The position numbers and the translations under genes are program-made. Positions 1-6,667 of a DNA stretch of 7,411 bases are shown in pieces. Source of the stretch: JAOAHC01 sp964593045 (GTDB lineage Bacteria; Bacillota; Clostridia; TANB77; CAG-465). Position 1 is the stretch's first letter. Every line of letters starts with the position of its first letter. The stretch lies in NCBI GenBank assembly GCA_964593045.1, contig CAZQJQ010000035.1, forward strand, positions 1 through 7,411, read 5' to 3'. The notes beneath the pieces were generated by a model. The model saw nothing but the letters and a program-made list of their open reading frames with translations. It was not told where the DNA came from and ran no database searches.

Positions 1-55
1 TTTGTGGTTCTAGTCTTTTTTCAGGATTTTTGACCCCAACTATTGACATTGAACC
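1..55. mobile_element. Possible terminus of an insertion sequence (tentative)
   Basis: This stretch has no convincing gene and is less AT-rich than the sequence beside it. Read on the minus strand from base 55 inward it begins GGTTCAATGTC and continues with AGTTGGGGTC. A GG-initial end followed by a GTTGGGG-type block reminds me of the terminal repeats of ISL3-type elements, but that comparison is from memory. The pentamer ggttc at 6-10 and its complement gaacc at 51-55 bracket the stretch. Neither the transposase nor the other end is inside the window, so a target duplication cannot be checked. It could equally be ordinary intergenic sequence. Confidence 0.25.
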
Positions 56-75
56 TTTTTATTTATACATAAAGC

Positions 76-121
76 AATGCAAGATATATAATTTACATAA
101 TTATATATCTTGCATTTTTTT
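76..121. terminator. Strong hairpin terminator just after mrdA
   Basis: A perfect 18-bp stem (76-93 with 99-116) closes on a 5-base loop, tacat, and begins three bases beyond the mrdA stop codon. On the plus strand the right arm runs into seven T residues, a canonical intrinsic terminator for transcripts arriving from the left. On the minus strand, the direction of mrdA, the stem is followed by GCTTTATG, a poor U-tract. It probably marks the end of the mre-mrdA operon but looks better built for the opposite strand. Confidence 0.7.
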
Positions 122-2219
122 AATACTTTATTGAGTTATTTACTACGCTTTGCTCTTTTTGTATTTCTGTATCTTTATTTGAAATATTAAAATATTCTTC
201 CATAATAGGTTTTACAACATTTGCTGTATATGTTCCTTCTCTACCATGTTCAATAACTGCAACTACTGCAATTTTAGGATTATCGTATGGTGCAAACCCT
301 ACAAATATTCCATTATTCGACCCACTACTTACCTGTGCTGTTCCGGTTTTTCCTGCCACTTGCATATTACTTCCTTTAAATACTATATACGAGGTACCAC
401 CAGATTCAGAAGTAACAGATAACATTCCTTCCTTTACTGCATTTATATATTCTTCATTTAAATCTATCTTTTCGCTTTCGAACTTTACTCCTGTAAAGTT
501 CTCAATATATTCTTTTAACTCTTGCGTTGATACTTGCTGTCCACTTTCACTATTGACATTTTTTATTAAGCTTACCGCATTTAAATTTCCACCATTTGCA
601 AGTGTTGATATATAATTTGCAAGTTGAATTGGTGTATAGGAATTACCAGATTGACCAATGGCTGCAGAAAGTGTATCACCCAAATACCATTCTTCTTGAT
701 TTTCTCCTGCTATAGTTCCTTGACTTTCGCCTGATAGTTCAACTCCTGTTTTTTGTCCAAGTCCAAATTTTTTTGCATAGTCAATTATATTATCTATTCC
801 AAGTCTTCTGCCCACTTCATAAAAATAGCAATTACATGAAACTTTTATAGCAGTTGATATATTTATACTTCCATGAGTTGTTCCATATTTTTCATATATC
901 CAGCATTTTGGATGATGTCCATATTTATATACTCCTGTATCTGTTATTAACTCTTTTGTTGTTATTACATTATTTGAAAGTCCGGCAAGACCAACTAACA
1001 TTTTAAATGTAGATCCAGGAGAATATGTTCCAGATATTGCTCTATTATATAACGGCTTTAATGCATCGTTTTGTATTTCTTTCCATCTTTTTGCTGATAT
1101 ATTTCCAGATAACTCATTAGAATCAAAACTAGGATAACTAACCATTGCAAGAACTTCTCCAGTATTTACATCAAGTACAACGACAGATCCTGATTTTGCA
1201 TCATCTGTTTTTATATAGTTATTTTTACCATTTCGTATATCATTTATAGTTGAAACTAAGGCCTCTTCTGCAACTTTTTGTAATCTATAGTCTATTGTAA
1301 GAGTTACATTATCTCCAGCTTGTGCTTCTTCGGTTATACTCTCTTGATTCGTTTTTCCTAGAGAATCAACTTCTATCTTCTTTATTCCATCTTCGCCTTT
1401 TAAATATTTTTCTAAAGACAACTCAATACCATACTTTCCAACTATACTGTTATATGTATATCCATCATCTTTGTTTTCATCATATTCTTCTTTACTTATT
1501 TTTCCTACATATCCTAAAACATGTGACATAAGATAACCATATGGATAATATCTTTTAGTTGTAGATAAGGTTTCTACTCCATAAAGATTAGCTTTTTCTT
1601 CTTCAATCATCGCTAAAGATTTCTCAGATATATCTTTTGCTACTATGGCAGAATTGAAAAGTGAATAACCATTTAATGCGCCCTCATATTTTACTTGTAT
1701 TATTTTTATAGCTAATTTTCTATCATTGGTAGTTATTTCATATTTTTCAGTATATTTTTTTATAACATCATCAAAAGAAGCATTTTCATCAATATTATTT
1801 TCTTCTTTCCATTCTTTTTCTTCATCAGTATCTGAAAAACTGAATCCATCTAATGTGTCATTTACTGGAAAAGTAGAATATATTTTATCACCATTTAATT
1901 CAAGTATTGTTATAAGTTTTTCAATAGATTCATTTTGTACAGATGTATCTACCCTTACTTTATATAATTGAACGTCAAAAGATAATTTATTAGTTGCAAG
2001 TATAACTCCATTTCTATCAGTTATTTCCCCTCTTGCTGCTGTTACTGTTTCAGTCCTTAACATTTTTTTGCTTGACTGTTCTCTATACTCTTCACCATTT
2101 ACTATTTGTAAATTAAATAATTGGATCAAATATATAACTCCAATTAGCACAACTAAAATTATAAGTACAAGAGCTCTATTATTAAATATATTTGCTATTT
2201 TGTTTAGAATTTTTTTCAA
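120..2219 (-). CDS. mrdA: Penicillin-binding protein 2, class B transpeptidase of the elongasome
   Basis: D,D-transpeptidase that cross-links peptidoglycan during lateral-wall growth, anchored in the membrane with its catalytic domain outside; in this family it works with the SEDS glycosyltransferase RodA and with MreBCD. Numbered from the TTG start (699 aa) there is a short basic N-terminus, one membrane helix at about 16-37, the class B pedestal with the RGxIxDRNG motif at 63-71, and a transpeptidase domain from about 350 to 680. All three active-site motifs are present: STFK with nucleophile Ser403 and Lys406, SCN at 461-463, and KTGT at 624-627. It is the last gene of the operon. A GTG at 2228 overlapping the mreD stop is an alternative start three codons upstream. 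I prefer TTG at 2219 because GGTGAT, also used before mreD, lies at a suitable distance from it. Spore-cortex SpoVD-type paralogs share the fold, but the mreD linkage favours MrdA. Confidence 0.95.
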   Translation of the reverse strand: MKKILNKIANIFNNRALVLIILVVLIGVIYLIQLFNLQIVNGEEYREQSSKKMLRTETVTAARGEITDRNGVILATNKLSFDVQLYKVRVDTSVQNESIEKLITILELNGDKIYSTFPVNDTLDGFSFSDTDEEKEWKEENNIDENASFDDVIKKYTEKYEITTNDRKLAIKIIQVKYEGALNGYSLFNSAIVAKDISEKSLAMIEEEKANLYGVETLSTTKRYYPYGYLMSHVLGYVGKISKEEYDENKDDGYTYNSIVGKYGIELSLEKYLKGEDGIKKIEVDSLGKTNQESITEEAQAGDNVTLTIDYRLQKVAEEALVSTINDIRNGKNNYIKTDDAKSGSVVVLDVNTGEVLAMVSYPSFDSNELSGNISAKRWKEIQNDALKPLYNRAISGTYSPGSTFKMLVGLAGLSNNVITTKELITDTGVYKYGHHPKCWIYEKYGTTHGSINISTAIKVSCNCYFYEVGRRLGIDNIIDYAKKFGLGQKTGVELSGESQGTIAGENQEEWYLGDTLSAAIGQSGNSYTPIQLANYISTLANGGNLNAVSLIKNVNSESGQQVSTQELKEYIENFTGVKFESEKIDLNEEYINAVKEGMLSVTSESGGTSYIVFKGSNMQVAGKTGTAQVSSGSNNGIFVGFAPYDNPKIAVVAVIEHGREGTYTANVVKPIMEEYFNISNKDTEIQKEQSVVNNSIKY

Positions 2220-2223
2220 AATA

Positions 2224-2230
2224 ATCACCC
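2224..2230 (-). promoter_or_regulatory. Ribosome-binding site deciding the mrdA start
   Basis: GGGTGAT lies across the mreD stop codon (TGA, 2225-2227). Its last six bases match the complement of the usual 16S rRNA 3' end, and it leaves four bases before the TTG at 2219. The mreD gene has the same GGTGAT core before its ATG. The GTG at 2228 has only a weak AAAG upstream of it. This supports a UUG start for mrdA and translational coupling to mreD. Confidence 0.55.
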
Positions 2231-2755
2231 TATACTTTCATATGATGTTTTAAATATATACTTATCGACATATGATGTTAATTTGTATAGTAAAAAATAC
2301 ATAACATACGCAAGACAAATATTTAAGAGTGATGCTATTATAATTTGCTTTAATATGTAAAATATATTAATATATGTGTGCGTAATTACAAGATAAAATA
2401 TTGACTCAATTATTTCAAATAGTATTGTTGCAAATATTGTTATATATATAAGTGATACTTTATTCTCTTTTCTGTAATTATAGTTTATATATCCTATTAT
2501 TACCCCTATAATTGTATATGTAATTGTAAATAGTCCATAAGCATTTCCAAATATTAAATCTAATGTAAAGCCAGTTAAAAAAGAAAAAACCGAACCTACA
2601 TATAATCCATACCACAAGCTAACTGTGACAGAAAGTATTAATAACAAATTAGGTTTTACACCAAATAACGTTTTTGAATCAATAATATATAATTGAACTA
2701 AATATATTGCTATTACAAATACAATTACAGCAATATATGCTAATATTTTTTTCAT
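2225..2755 (-). CDS. mreD: Rod shape-determining membrane protein MreD
   Basis: Integral membrane subunit of the elongasome, thought to work with MreC in linking cytoplasmic MreB to wall synthases. The 176-residue protein is almost wholly hydrophobic, with helices at roughly 5-24, 36-58, 70-90, 101-123 and 131-157 and a lysine-containing C-terminal tail. The motif KPNLLL at 34-39 followed by a GLYVGSVFSFLTGFTLDL-type segment at 50-67 is typical of Firmicutes MreD, and the length is usual for the family. It starts 12 bases after mreC with GGTGAT as ribosome-binding site. MreD sequences diverge widely, so position in the operon supports the call as much as the sequence does. Confidence 0.92.
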   Translation of the reverse strand: MKKILAYIAVIVFVIAIYLVQLYIIDSKTLFGVKPNLLLILSVTVSLWYGLYVGSVFSFLTGFTLDLIFGNAYGLFTITYTIIGVIIGYINYNYRKENKVSLIYITIFATILFEIIESIFYLVITHTYINIFYILKQIIIASLLNICLAYVMYFLLYKLTSYVDKYIFKTSYESIG

Positions 2756-2767
2756 TTAATCACCACT

Positions 2768-3619
2768 TTAATAATCTGTTATTACTCCAACTTCTGATAT
2801 TGTACGTATATTTACACAAGTAGTTGCTACTGCATATCTGTCTATATCGTTTTTATCATTTACTACTTCTTCTATTTTTGCAACTGGTATGCCGCTAGGA
2901 TATGTAGAGCCAAGTCCTGAAGTATATAACATATCTCCAACTGAAACTTGAGCACCAATTGGAATATATTCTAATTTTAATTTATTATTTGATTTTAAAT
3001 TAAGGTCACCTTTTAATATAGCTGGTTCATTTATTGTACTAATATTTACACTTACTGATGCCATTTGATCAAGTATGGTTGTAACAACACTTGTATTCTC
3101 ATTTACACTTGATATATATCCTACAAGCCCATCAGCATGAACAACTGCTTGATTTAGTTTAACACCATCTTTTTCACCTATATTTATAACAAAAGTCTGT
3201 GTCCAATTATCATGTTCTCTTACTACTATACTTGCATATTTTAATTTAAAATGTTGATATACTGTATTTATACTTAACATTTTTTTAAGAGAAGTATTCT
3301 CATCTAAAATTCTTTGACTTTCTAAAACTTGTGCTTCCAATTCCTTGATCTTACTATTTAAGTTTTCATTTTCTTCTGTCAACTTTTTGGTATTTGCAAA
3401 TTTATCTCCAATATTTGAAAATATACCAGTTACAGAATCATATATAAAAACAAAAGGATAAGATATAACATTTGAAACACTTCTTATAACATTATTATTT
3501 GATTTTCTAAAAAAAATAGAAGTAAATGCTATTACAACAATTAAAAATATAACAACAAAAATTATCTTCTTTTTTCTTTTTTCTTTTTTAGACGAAAAAT
3601 TATAGCCATAATCTATCAT
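2768..3619 (-). CDS. mreC: Rod shape-determining protein MreC
   Basis: Bitopic scaffold protein of the elongasome that dimerises outside the membrane and contacts PBP2, tying it to MreB/MreD. The 283 residues show a very basic cytoplasmic N-terminus (KKEKRKKK at 11-18), one membrane helix at about 19-37, a coiled coil at about 74-116 (rich in Glu, Lys, Leu and Asn), and the beta-domain pair characteristic of MreC. Family hallmarks are GLVGYI at 164-169 and TSGLGSTYPSGIPVAKI at 223-239. The length is normal. It begins 15 bases after mreB, preceded by AGGATAAAAT before the ATG. Both neighbours are its functional partners. Confidence 0.96.
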   Translation of the reverse strand: MIDYGYNFSSKKEKRKKKIIFVVIFLIVVIAFTSIFFRKSNNNVIRSVSNVISYPFVFIYDSVTGIFSNIGDKFANTKKLTEENENLNSKIKELEAQVLESQRILDENTSLKKMLSINTVYQHFKLKYASIVVREHDNWTQTFVINIGEKDGVKLNQAVVHADGLVGYISSVNENTSVVTTILDQMASVSVNISTINEPAILKGDLNLKSNNKLKLEYIPIGAQVSVGDMLYTSGLGSTYPSGIPVAKIEEVVNDKNDIDRYAVATTCVNIRTISEVGVITDY

Positions 3620-3634
3620 ATTTTATCCTACCTT

Positions 3635-4651
3635 TTATCTTTTTCTTGTTTTAACAGCCTTCTTTAAAACTTCTATACTATCTAATGCTGCACCTACTCC
3701 TTTTGCAACACATAACATTGGATTTTCTGCAATATGCACTGGTATTCCTAATTCATTACTTATATATCTATCTAAATTTTTAAGTTGTGAACAACCACCA
3801 GAAATTATAACTCCTTGTTCCATTATATCAGATGATAATTCTGGAGGTGTTTGCTCTAATGTGTATTTTATTGATTTTATAATTTCATTTATTGAATCTA
3901 AAATTGCATTTTGTATATCTGATGTTGTTATAGTTAGAGTTGCTGGCAACCCGTTTACTAAATTTCTTCCTTTTACAGTCATTTTTTCTTCAGTCATTGT
4001 AGCAGTTACTGCACCTATTTGTTTTTTCAATTCTTCTGCTTCAGTATCACCAATAATAACATTATGAGTTGTTTTTACGTAATTTACTATATCTTTGTCT
4101 AATTTTTCTCCTGCTATTTTTATTGAATGTGATACAACAATTCCACCAAGTGAAATTACTGCCATTTCACTTGTTCCACCACCTATGTCTACAATCATAC
4201 AGCCTTCAGGCTTTTCAACCTTAAGTCCTGCTCCAATAGCCGCAGCCATTGCTTCTTCCATAAAATATACATCTTTAGCTCCCGCTTTATATACAACGCC
4301 TTCTACTGCTCTTTCCTCAACATCTGTAATTCCAGCAGGTATTGATACTACAAGTCTTGGCTTTGTAAATAAACTCTTAGGTATAACTCGTGATATAAAA
4401 GACTGAAGTAGCATCCTGGTTGCTCCAAAATCAGCAATTACGCCATCTTTTAACGGTCTTATTGCAATAATATTATCAGGAGTTCTACCAAGCATTTCTT
4501 TTGCTTGTTTTCCCACAGCTAAAACTTCACCAGTTATTTTATTTATTGCTACAACAGCAGGCTCATCTAGTACAACACCTTTTCCTTTAACATGAACTCT
4601 GACATTAGATGTACCTAAATCAACTCCTATATCTTTTGAGACTAAACCCAT
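3635..4651 (-). CDS. mreB: Cell shape-determining actin homolog MreB
   Basis: Bacterial actin that forms membrane-bound antiparallel filaments and steers lateral-wall synthesis. The 338 residues cover the whole actin-like ATPase fold: phosphate-1 motif DLGTSN at 11-16, the RPLKDGVIADF block at 65-75, the catalytic-glutamate region MEEAMAAAIG at 131-140, phosphate-2 motif DIGGGT at 155-160, and the adenosine motif GVIISGGCSQL at 280-290. Three positions differ from the common family consensus: EEAM instead of EEPM, GGC instead of GGG, and GTSNVRVH instead of GTANTLV-type. The family includes the paralogs Mbl and MreBH, and GTSNVRVHVKG is somewhat Mbl-like, but the mreC/mreD neighbourhood supports mreB. 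It starts 20 bases after radC with GGGGG seven bases before the ATG. Confidence 0.96.
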   Translation of the reverse strand: MGLVSKDIGVDLGTSNVRVHVKGKGVVLDEPAVVAINKITGEVLAVGKQAKEMLGRTPDNIIAIRPLKDGVIADFGATRMLLQSFISRVIPKSLFTKPRLVVSIPAGITDVEERAVEGVVYKAGAKDVYFMEEAMAAAIGAGLKVEKPEGCMIVDIGGGTSEMAVISLGGIVVSHSIKIAGEKLDKDIVNYVKTTHNVIIGDTEAEELKKQIGAVTATMTEEKMTVKGRNLVNGLPATLTITTSDIQNAILDSINEIIKSIKYTLEQTPPELSSDIMEQGVIISGGCSQLKNLDRYISNELGIPVHIAENPMLCVAKGVGAALDSIEVLKKAVKTRKR

Positions 4652-4671
4652 AAAAATACCCCCATATTCTT

Positions 4672-5373
4672 CTATATATATCCTAATTCTACTAAACTAC
4701 TATAACTATTGTTGCCTATTATAACATGATCTAAAACTTTAATTTGAAATATCTCTCCATTTTGTACAACCATCTTTGTAAATTTTATATCTTCTTTACT
4801 TGGAGTTGTATTTCCACTTGGATGATTATGTACAAGTATAATTGAAGCTGCCATTTGTTTTATTGGCTCAGAGAATATTTCTCTTATCCCTATCATAACA
4901 GAATCTATATTTCCAAGTGAATTTGTAACAACACAGATAACTTTGTTTGACTTATCTAAAAGAACTGTTTTTATTATTTCCTGTTTCTTTCCAATATATG
5001 ACTTTTTAACAAGGTTAAATATATCTTTTGGTGAATTTATTTTACACTTGTCCACATTTTTACTACTATATGAAATTCTTTTTGCAAGTTCAACAACAGC
5101 TTTTATTTGTATTGCTTTTACTCTACCAATGCCAGGAAATTTCATAAGCTCATGTATTGATAAATTATTTAAATGTTCTAAATCAGATATATTATCTATA
5201 TTTTTATCAGTAGTTAAAACATTTTGAGCGACTTCCAAACAGTTTAGTTCTTTTGTTCCAGTTTTAATTATTATAGCAAGCAACTCAGAATTGCTTAAAT
5301 TTTCACTACCTAATCTTTCTAATTTTTCATATGGCCTATCATCGACCGGAAGTTTTACTATATTTTTGCCCAT
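4672..5373 (-). CDS. radC: RadC family protein with JAB/MPN domain (UPF0758)
   Basis: Named for an old link to DNA repair that was later disputed; its biochemical role remains unsettled. The 233 residues have an N-terminal helix-hairpin-helix region (FPGIGRVKAIQI at 79-90) and a C-terminal JAB1/MPN metalloprotease-like domain. The metal-site signature HxHx7SxxD is intact: His182, His184, Ser192 and Asp195, with the likely partner Glu165 in REIF. Before REIF the sequence is VMIGI where many family members have a VHP-type segment. The ATG lies inside the end of the upstream DUF4321 gene (16-bp overlap), and I see no good ribosome-binding site before it, so translation is probably coupled. Position next to mreB is common in Firmicutes. 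Confidence 0.94.
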   Translation of the reverse strand: MGKNIVKLPVDDRPYEKLERLGSENLSNSELLAIIIKTGTKELNCLEVAQNVLTTDKNIDNISDLEHLNNLSIHELMKFPGIGRVKAIQIKAVVELAKRISYSSKNVDKCKINSPKDIFNLVKKSYIGKKQEIIKTVLLDKSNKVICVVTNSLGNIDSVMIGIREIFSEPIKQMAASIILVHNHPSGNTTPSKEDIKFTKMVVQNGEIFQIKVLDHVIIGNNSYSSLVELGYI

Positions 5374-5618
5374 TTTAAAACTTTTCTAGAAACAAGTGCA
5401 AAAGAAAGTAAACCAATAACTCCTGCTATGTTTATTTTACACCATATTCCTATAGTAAATTCTAAAAATGATAAATTTACAACAAGAGGATCTTTAAATC
5501 CAATTTCTCCTCCAATTGCAAGCCAACTAAGACCTTTTATAGTTGAGCACATATCCCCCAAAGCTACTCCTATTATTCCACCCATTATCACAATAATAAT
5601 TGTTAAAATTTGTTTCAT
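5358..5618 (-). CDS. Small membrane protein, DUF4321-like
   Basis: An 86-residue protein of unknown function. It has two hydrophobic helices (about 4-21 and 56-78) separated by a roughly 34-residue segment carrying GD at 21-22, GGEIG at 36-40 and DPLVVNLSFLEF at 43-54, and it ends in a basic tail (SRKVLKWAK). This arrangement, and the position before radC-mreB, match my recollection of the DUF4321 family of Clostridia; I could not run a profile search. One cysteine lies near each helix (Cys24, Cys60). It is the first gene of the operon, with a strong AGGAGG six bases before the ATG and a consensus-like promoter just upstream. Its end overlaps radC by 16 bases. It may be an accessory membrane component of the elongation machinery, but that is inference from position only. 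Confidence 0.85.
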   Translation of the reverse strand: MKQILTIIIVIMGGIIGVALGDMCSTIKGLSWLAIGGEIGFKDPLVVNLSFLEFTIGIWCKINIAGVIGLLSFALVSRKVLKWAKI

Positions 5619-5635
5619 ACATTACCTCCTAAATT

Positions 5636-5671
5636 CTTCCTTATTATATAACTTTTTTTCAAATATTTCAA
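5636..5671 (-). promoter_or_regulatory. SigA-type promoter of the DUF4321-radC-mreBCD-mrdA operon
   Basis: TTGAAA (5666-5671) and TATAAT (5643-5648) are separated by exactly 17 bases. Transcription would start near 5636, giving a leader of about 18 bases that holds the AGGAGG site. No other promoter-like pair stands out before the six-gene operon. Confidence 0.75.
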
Positions 5672-5702
5672 TATTATTACAAAAATATGTTCAGAAAGTT
5701 AA

Positions 5703-5748
5703 AAAATAAAACTTAAAGATAATATAAATATCAAATAAGTTTTATTTT
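5703..5748. terminator. AT-only hairpin, possible bidirectional terminator after the GNAT gene
   Basis: Two perfect 13-base arms (5703-5715 and 5736-5748) flank 20 bases, within which gata/tatc can add four more pairs. Each strand has A-rich sequence before the stem and T-rich sequence after it, so it could stop transcripts from either side. The stem has only one G-C pair, weak for a terminator, and it lies more than 110 bases after the GNAT stop. The rest of the roughly 230-base gap (5749-5860) holds nothing I recognise. Confidence 0.4.
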
Positions 5749-5860
5749 AATGATTATATAATTAGCACCTACTTGTAGTATATTAATAAATAATACACCA
5801 GATAAGTGACATAAATCAGATATTAATTATAAATGTAGCATATTATAAACAGCTCTAATT

Positions 5861-6415
5861 TTATTGTTTACTATTTTTTATTGCTACATAGTCTTCTTTT
5901 GTAATTTCAATACATATTTCATCGTGAAATTTTCCGTTATAGAAATATGCATTTCTGTACTTTCCAGCAACTGAATAACCAGCTTTTTTGGCCGATTTAA
6001 TTGATGCTTCATTAAAAGAAAAAATTCCAGAAAAAATTGTTTCTGCATTCAATATTTCAAAAGCAAATTTAGTTATTAATTTTAGTGCTTCAGTACCATA
6101 TCCTTTTCCACGTTCGTTTTTTTCTCCGATAAATCCACCAACATGCATTCTTCTTGAAACATTGTCTTTTATACTTAAAGCATATGTTCCTAATAACTTA
6201 TTATCTTCTTTTCTAATTACAGAAAAATGATGCTCACCTTTTTTGCATACATTTTCAATCCATTCCTTTTCATTAAGCTCTGTAATATTAAATTTAAAAT
6301 TACCAAGTCCACTTGATAGGGTTTCATCATTAATCCATCTTGTATAAGTCTGATAATCATCTACACACATTGGTGATAAATAAATTCTATCACTTTCATA
6401 TTTATTATAATACAT
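5861..6415 (-). CDS. GNAT family N-acetyltransferase (RimJ/RimL-like)
   Basis: Predicted acetyl-CoA-dependent acetyltransferase; the substrate is unknown. The 184 residues follow the RimJ/RimL-type layout: an N-terminal segment RIYLSPMCVDDYQTYTRWIN-type at 10-29, the acetyl-CoA pyrophosphate loop RGKGYG at 102-107 (motif R-x-x-G-x-G), then NEASIKSAKKAGY at 135-147 and a YRNAYFYNGKFHDE-type end at 153-166. Relatives include ribosomal-protein, spermidine and antibiotic acetyltransferases, and nothing here selects among them. The ATG is preceded by AAAGGA at nine bases. The gene lies between tRNA-Trp and the mre operon and has no functional link to either. Its low GC matches the neighbours, so transfer is not evident. 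Confidence 0.9.
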   Translation of the reverse strand: MYYNKYESDRIYLSPMCVDDYQTYTRWINDETLSSGLGNFKFNITELNEKEWIENVCKKGEHHFSVIRKEDNKLLGTYALSIKDNVSRRMHVGGFIGEKNERGKGYGTEALKLITKFAFEILNAETIFSGIFSFNEASIKSAKKAGYSVAGKYRNAYFYNGKFHDEICIEITKEDYVAIKNSKQ

Positions 6416-6436
6416 ACTACTACATCCTTTAAAATA

Positions 6437-6442
6437 ATTATA
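6437..6442 (-). promoter_or_regulatory. Possible -10 element for the GNAT gene
   Basis: TATAAT lies 21 bases before the GNAT start codon. No acceptable -35 hexamer is found at 16-18 bases upstream, so it may be chance in AT-rich DNA. The gene may instead be read from the tRNA promoter, because no terminator is visible between the tRNA and the GNAT gene. Confidence 0.25.
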
Positions 6443-6486
6443 TGAGTACCTTGATATTTTTTATTTAAATCTAAGTTATTAAAAAT

Positions 6487-6560
6487 TGGCAGGGACACTA
6501 GGAGTTGAACCTAGCTCTGGAGTTTTGGAGACTCTTATTCTACCGATGAACTATGCCCCT
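6487..6560 (-). tRNA. tRNA-Trp (anticodon CCA)
   Basis: A 74-base gene with encoded 3' CCA that folds as a cloverleaf. The acceptor stem AGGGGCA/TGTCCCT has 7 pairs (one G-U), the D stem is GTTC/GAAT, the anticodon loop is CTCCAAA with anticodon CCA, the variable loop has 4 bases, and the T arm CTAGG/CCTAG encloses TTCAACT. Discriminator G73, A1-U72 and the CCA anticodon fit tryptophan identity. Two positions are unusual: the top anticodon-stem pair is A27-C43, and the normal purine15-pyrimidine48 pair is replaced by U15 with G48. It has its own promoter. Confidence 0.97.
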
Positions 6561-6571
6561 ATAAATAACTA

Positions 6572-6607
6572 CTTGTAAATTATAGCATATAATATTATCT
6601 ATTTCAA
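6572..6607 (-). promoter_or_regulatory. SigA-type promoter of tRNA-Trp
   Basis: TTGAAA (6602-6607) and TATAAT (6579-6584) are 17 bases apart, with TG one base before the -10 (extended -10, TGCTATAAT). The predicted start near 6572 leaves about 11 bases before the mature tRNA, a usual distance for a tRNA gene. Confidence 0.75.
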
Positions 6608-6635
6608 TATTTTAGAATATTTTTTTGAAAAATAT

Positions 6636-6663
6636 AAAACAGACTCGGTTAAGAGTCTGTTTT
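6636..6663 (-). terminator. Rho-independent terminator of pgsA
   Basis: A perfect 11-bp stem (6636-6646 with 6653-6663) around a 6-base loop begins four bases after the pgsA stop. The core CAGACTC/GAGTCTG contains most of the G-C pairs, and on the minus strand the right arm ends in TTTT followed by ATATTTTTC. The A/T arms make it capable of working on both strands. Confidence 0.88.
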
Positions 6664-6667
6664 AATG

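Noticed and set aside
3..137. Plus-strand frame open across the left edge and the hairpin
   Set aside because: It reads straight through the terminator stem into the mrdA stop region and its product resembles nothing known; this is chance openness in AT-rich sequence.
4095..4406. Plus-strand open frame of 103 codons inside mreB
   Set aside because: It is antisense to highly conserved MreB motifs, is low-complexity (Ser, Pro, Ile, Thr) and has no ribosome-binding site, so it is a shadow of the mreB reading frame. The other plus-strand frames inside radC, DUF4321, GNAT and mrdA are rejected for the same reason.
5048..5056. TTGTCCACA, one mismatch from a DnaA box
   Set aside because: It is a single copy inside the conserved radC coding sequence with no cluster of boxes or origin context.
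5774..5845. Imperfect direct repeat tgtag(t/c)atatta, copies 60 bases apart
   Set aside because: Only 12 bases with one mismatch, flanks unrelated; this is expected by chance in AT-rich intergenic DNA, and two copies do not make a CRISPR or iteron array.
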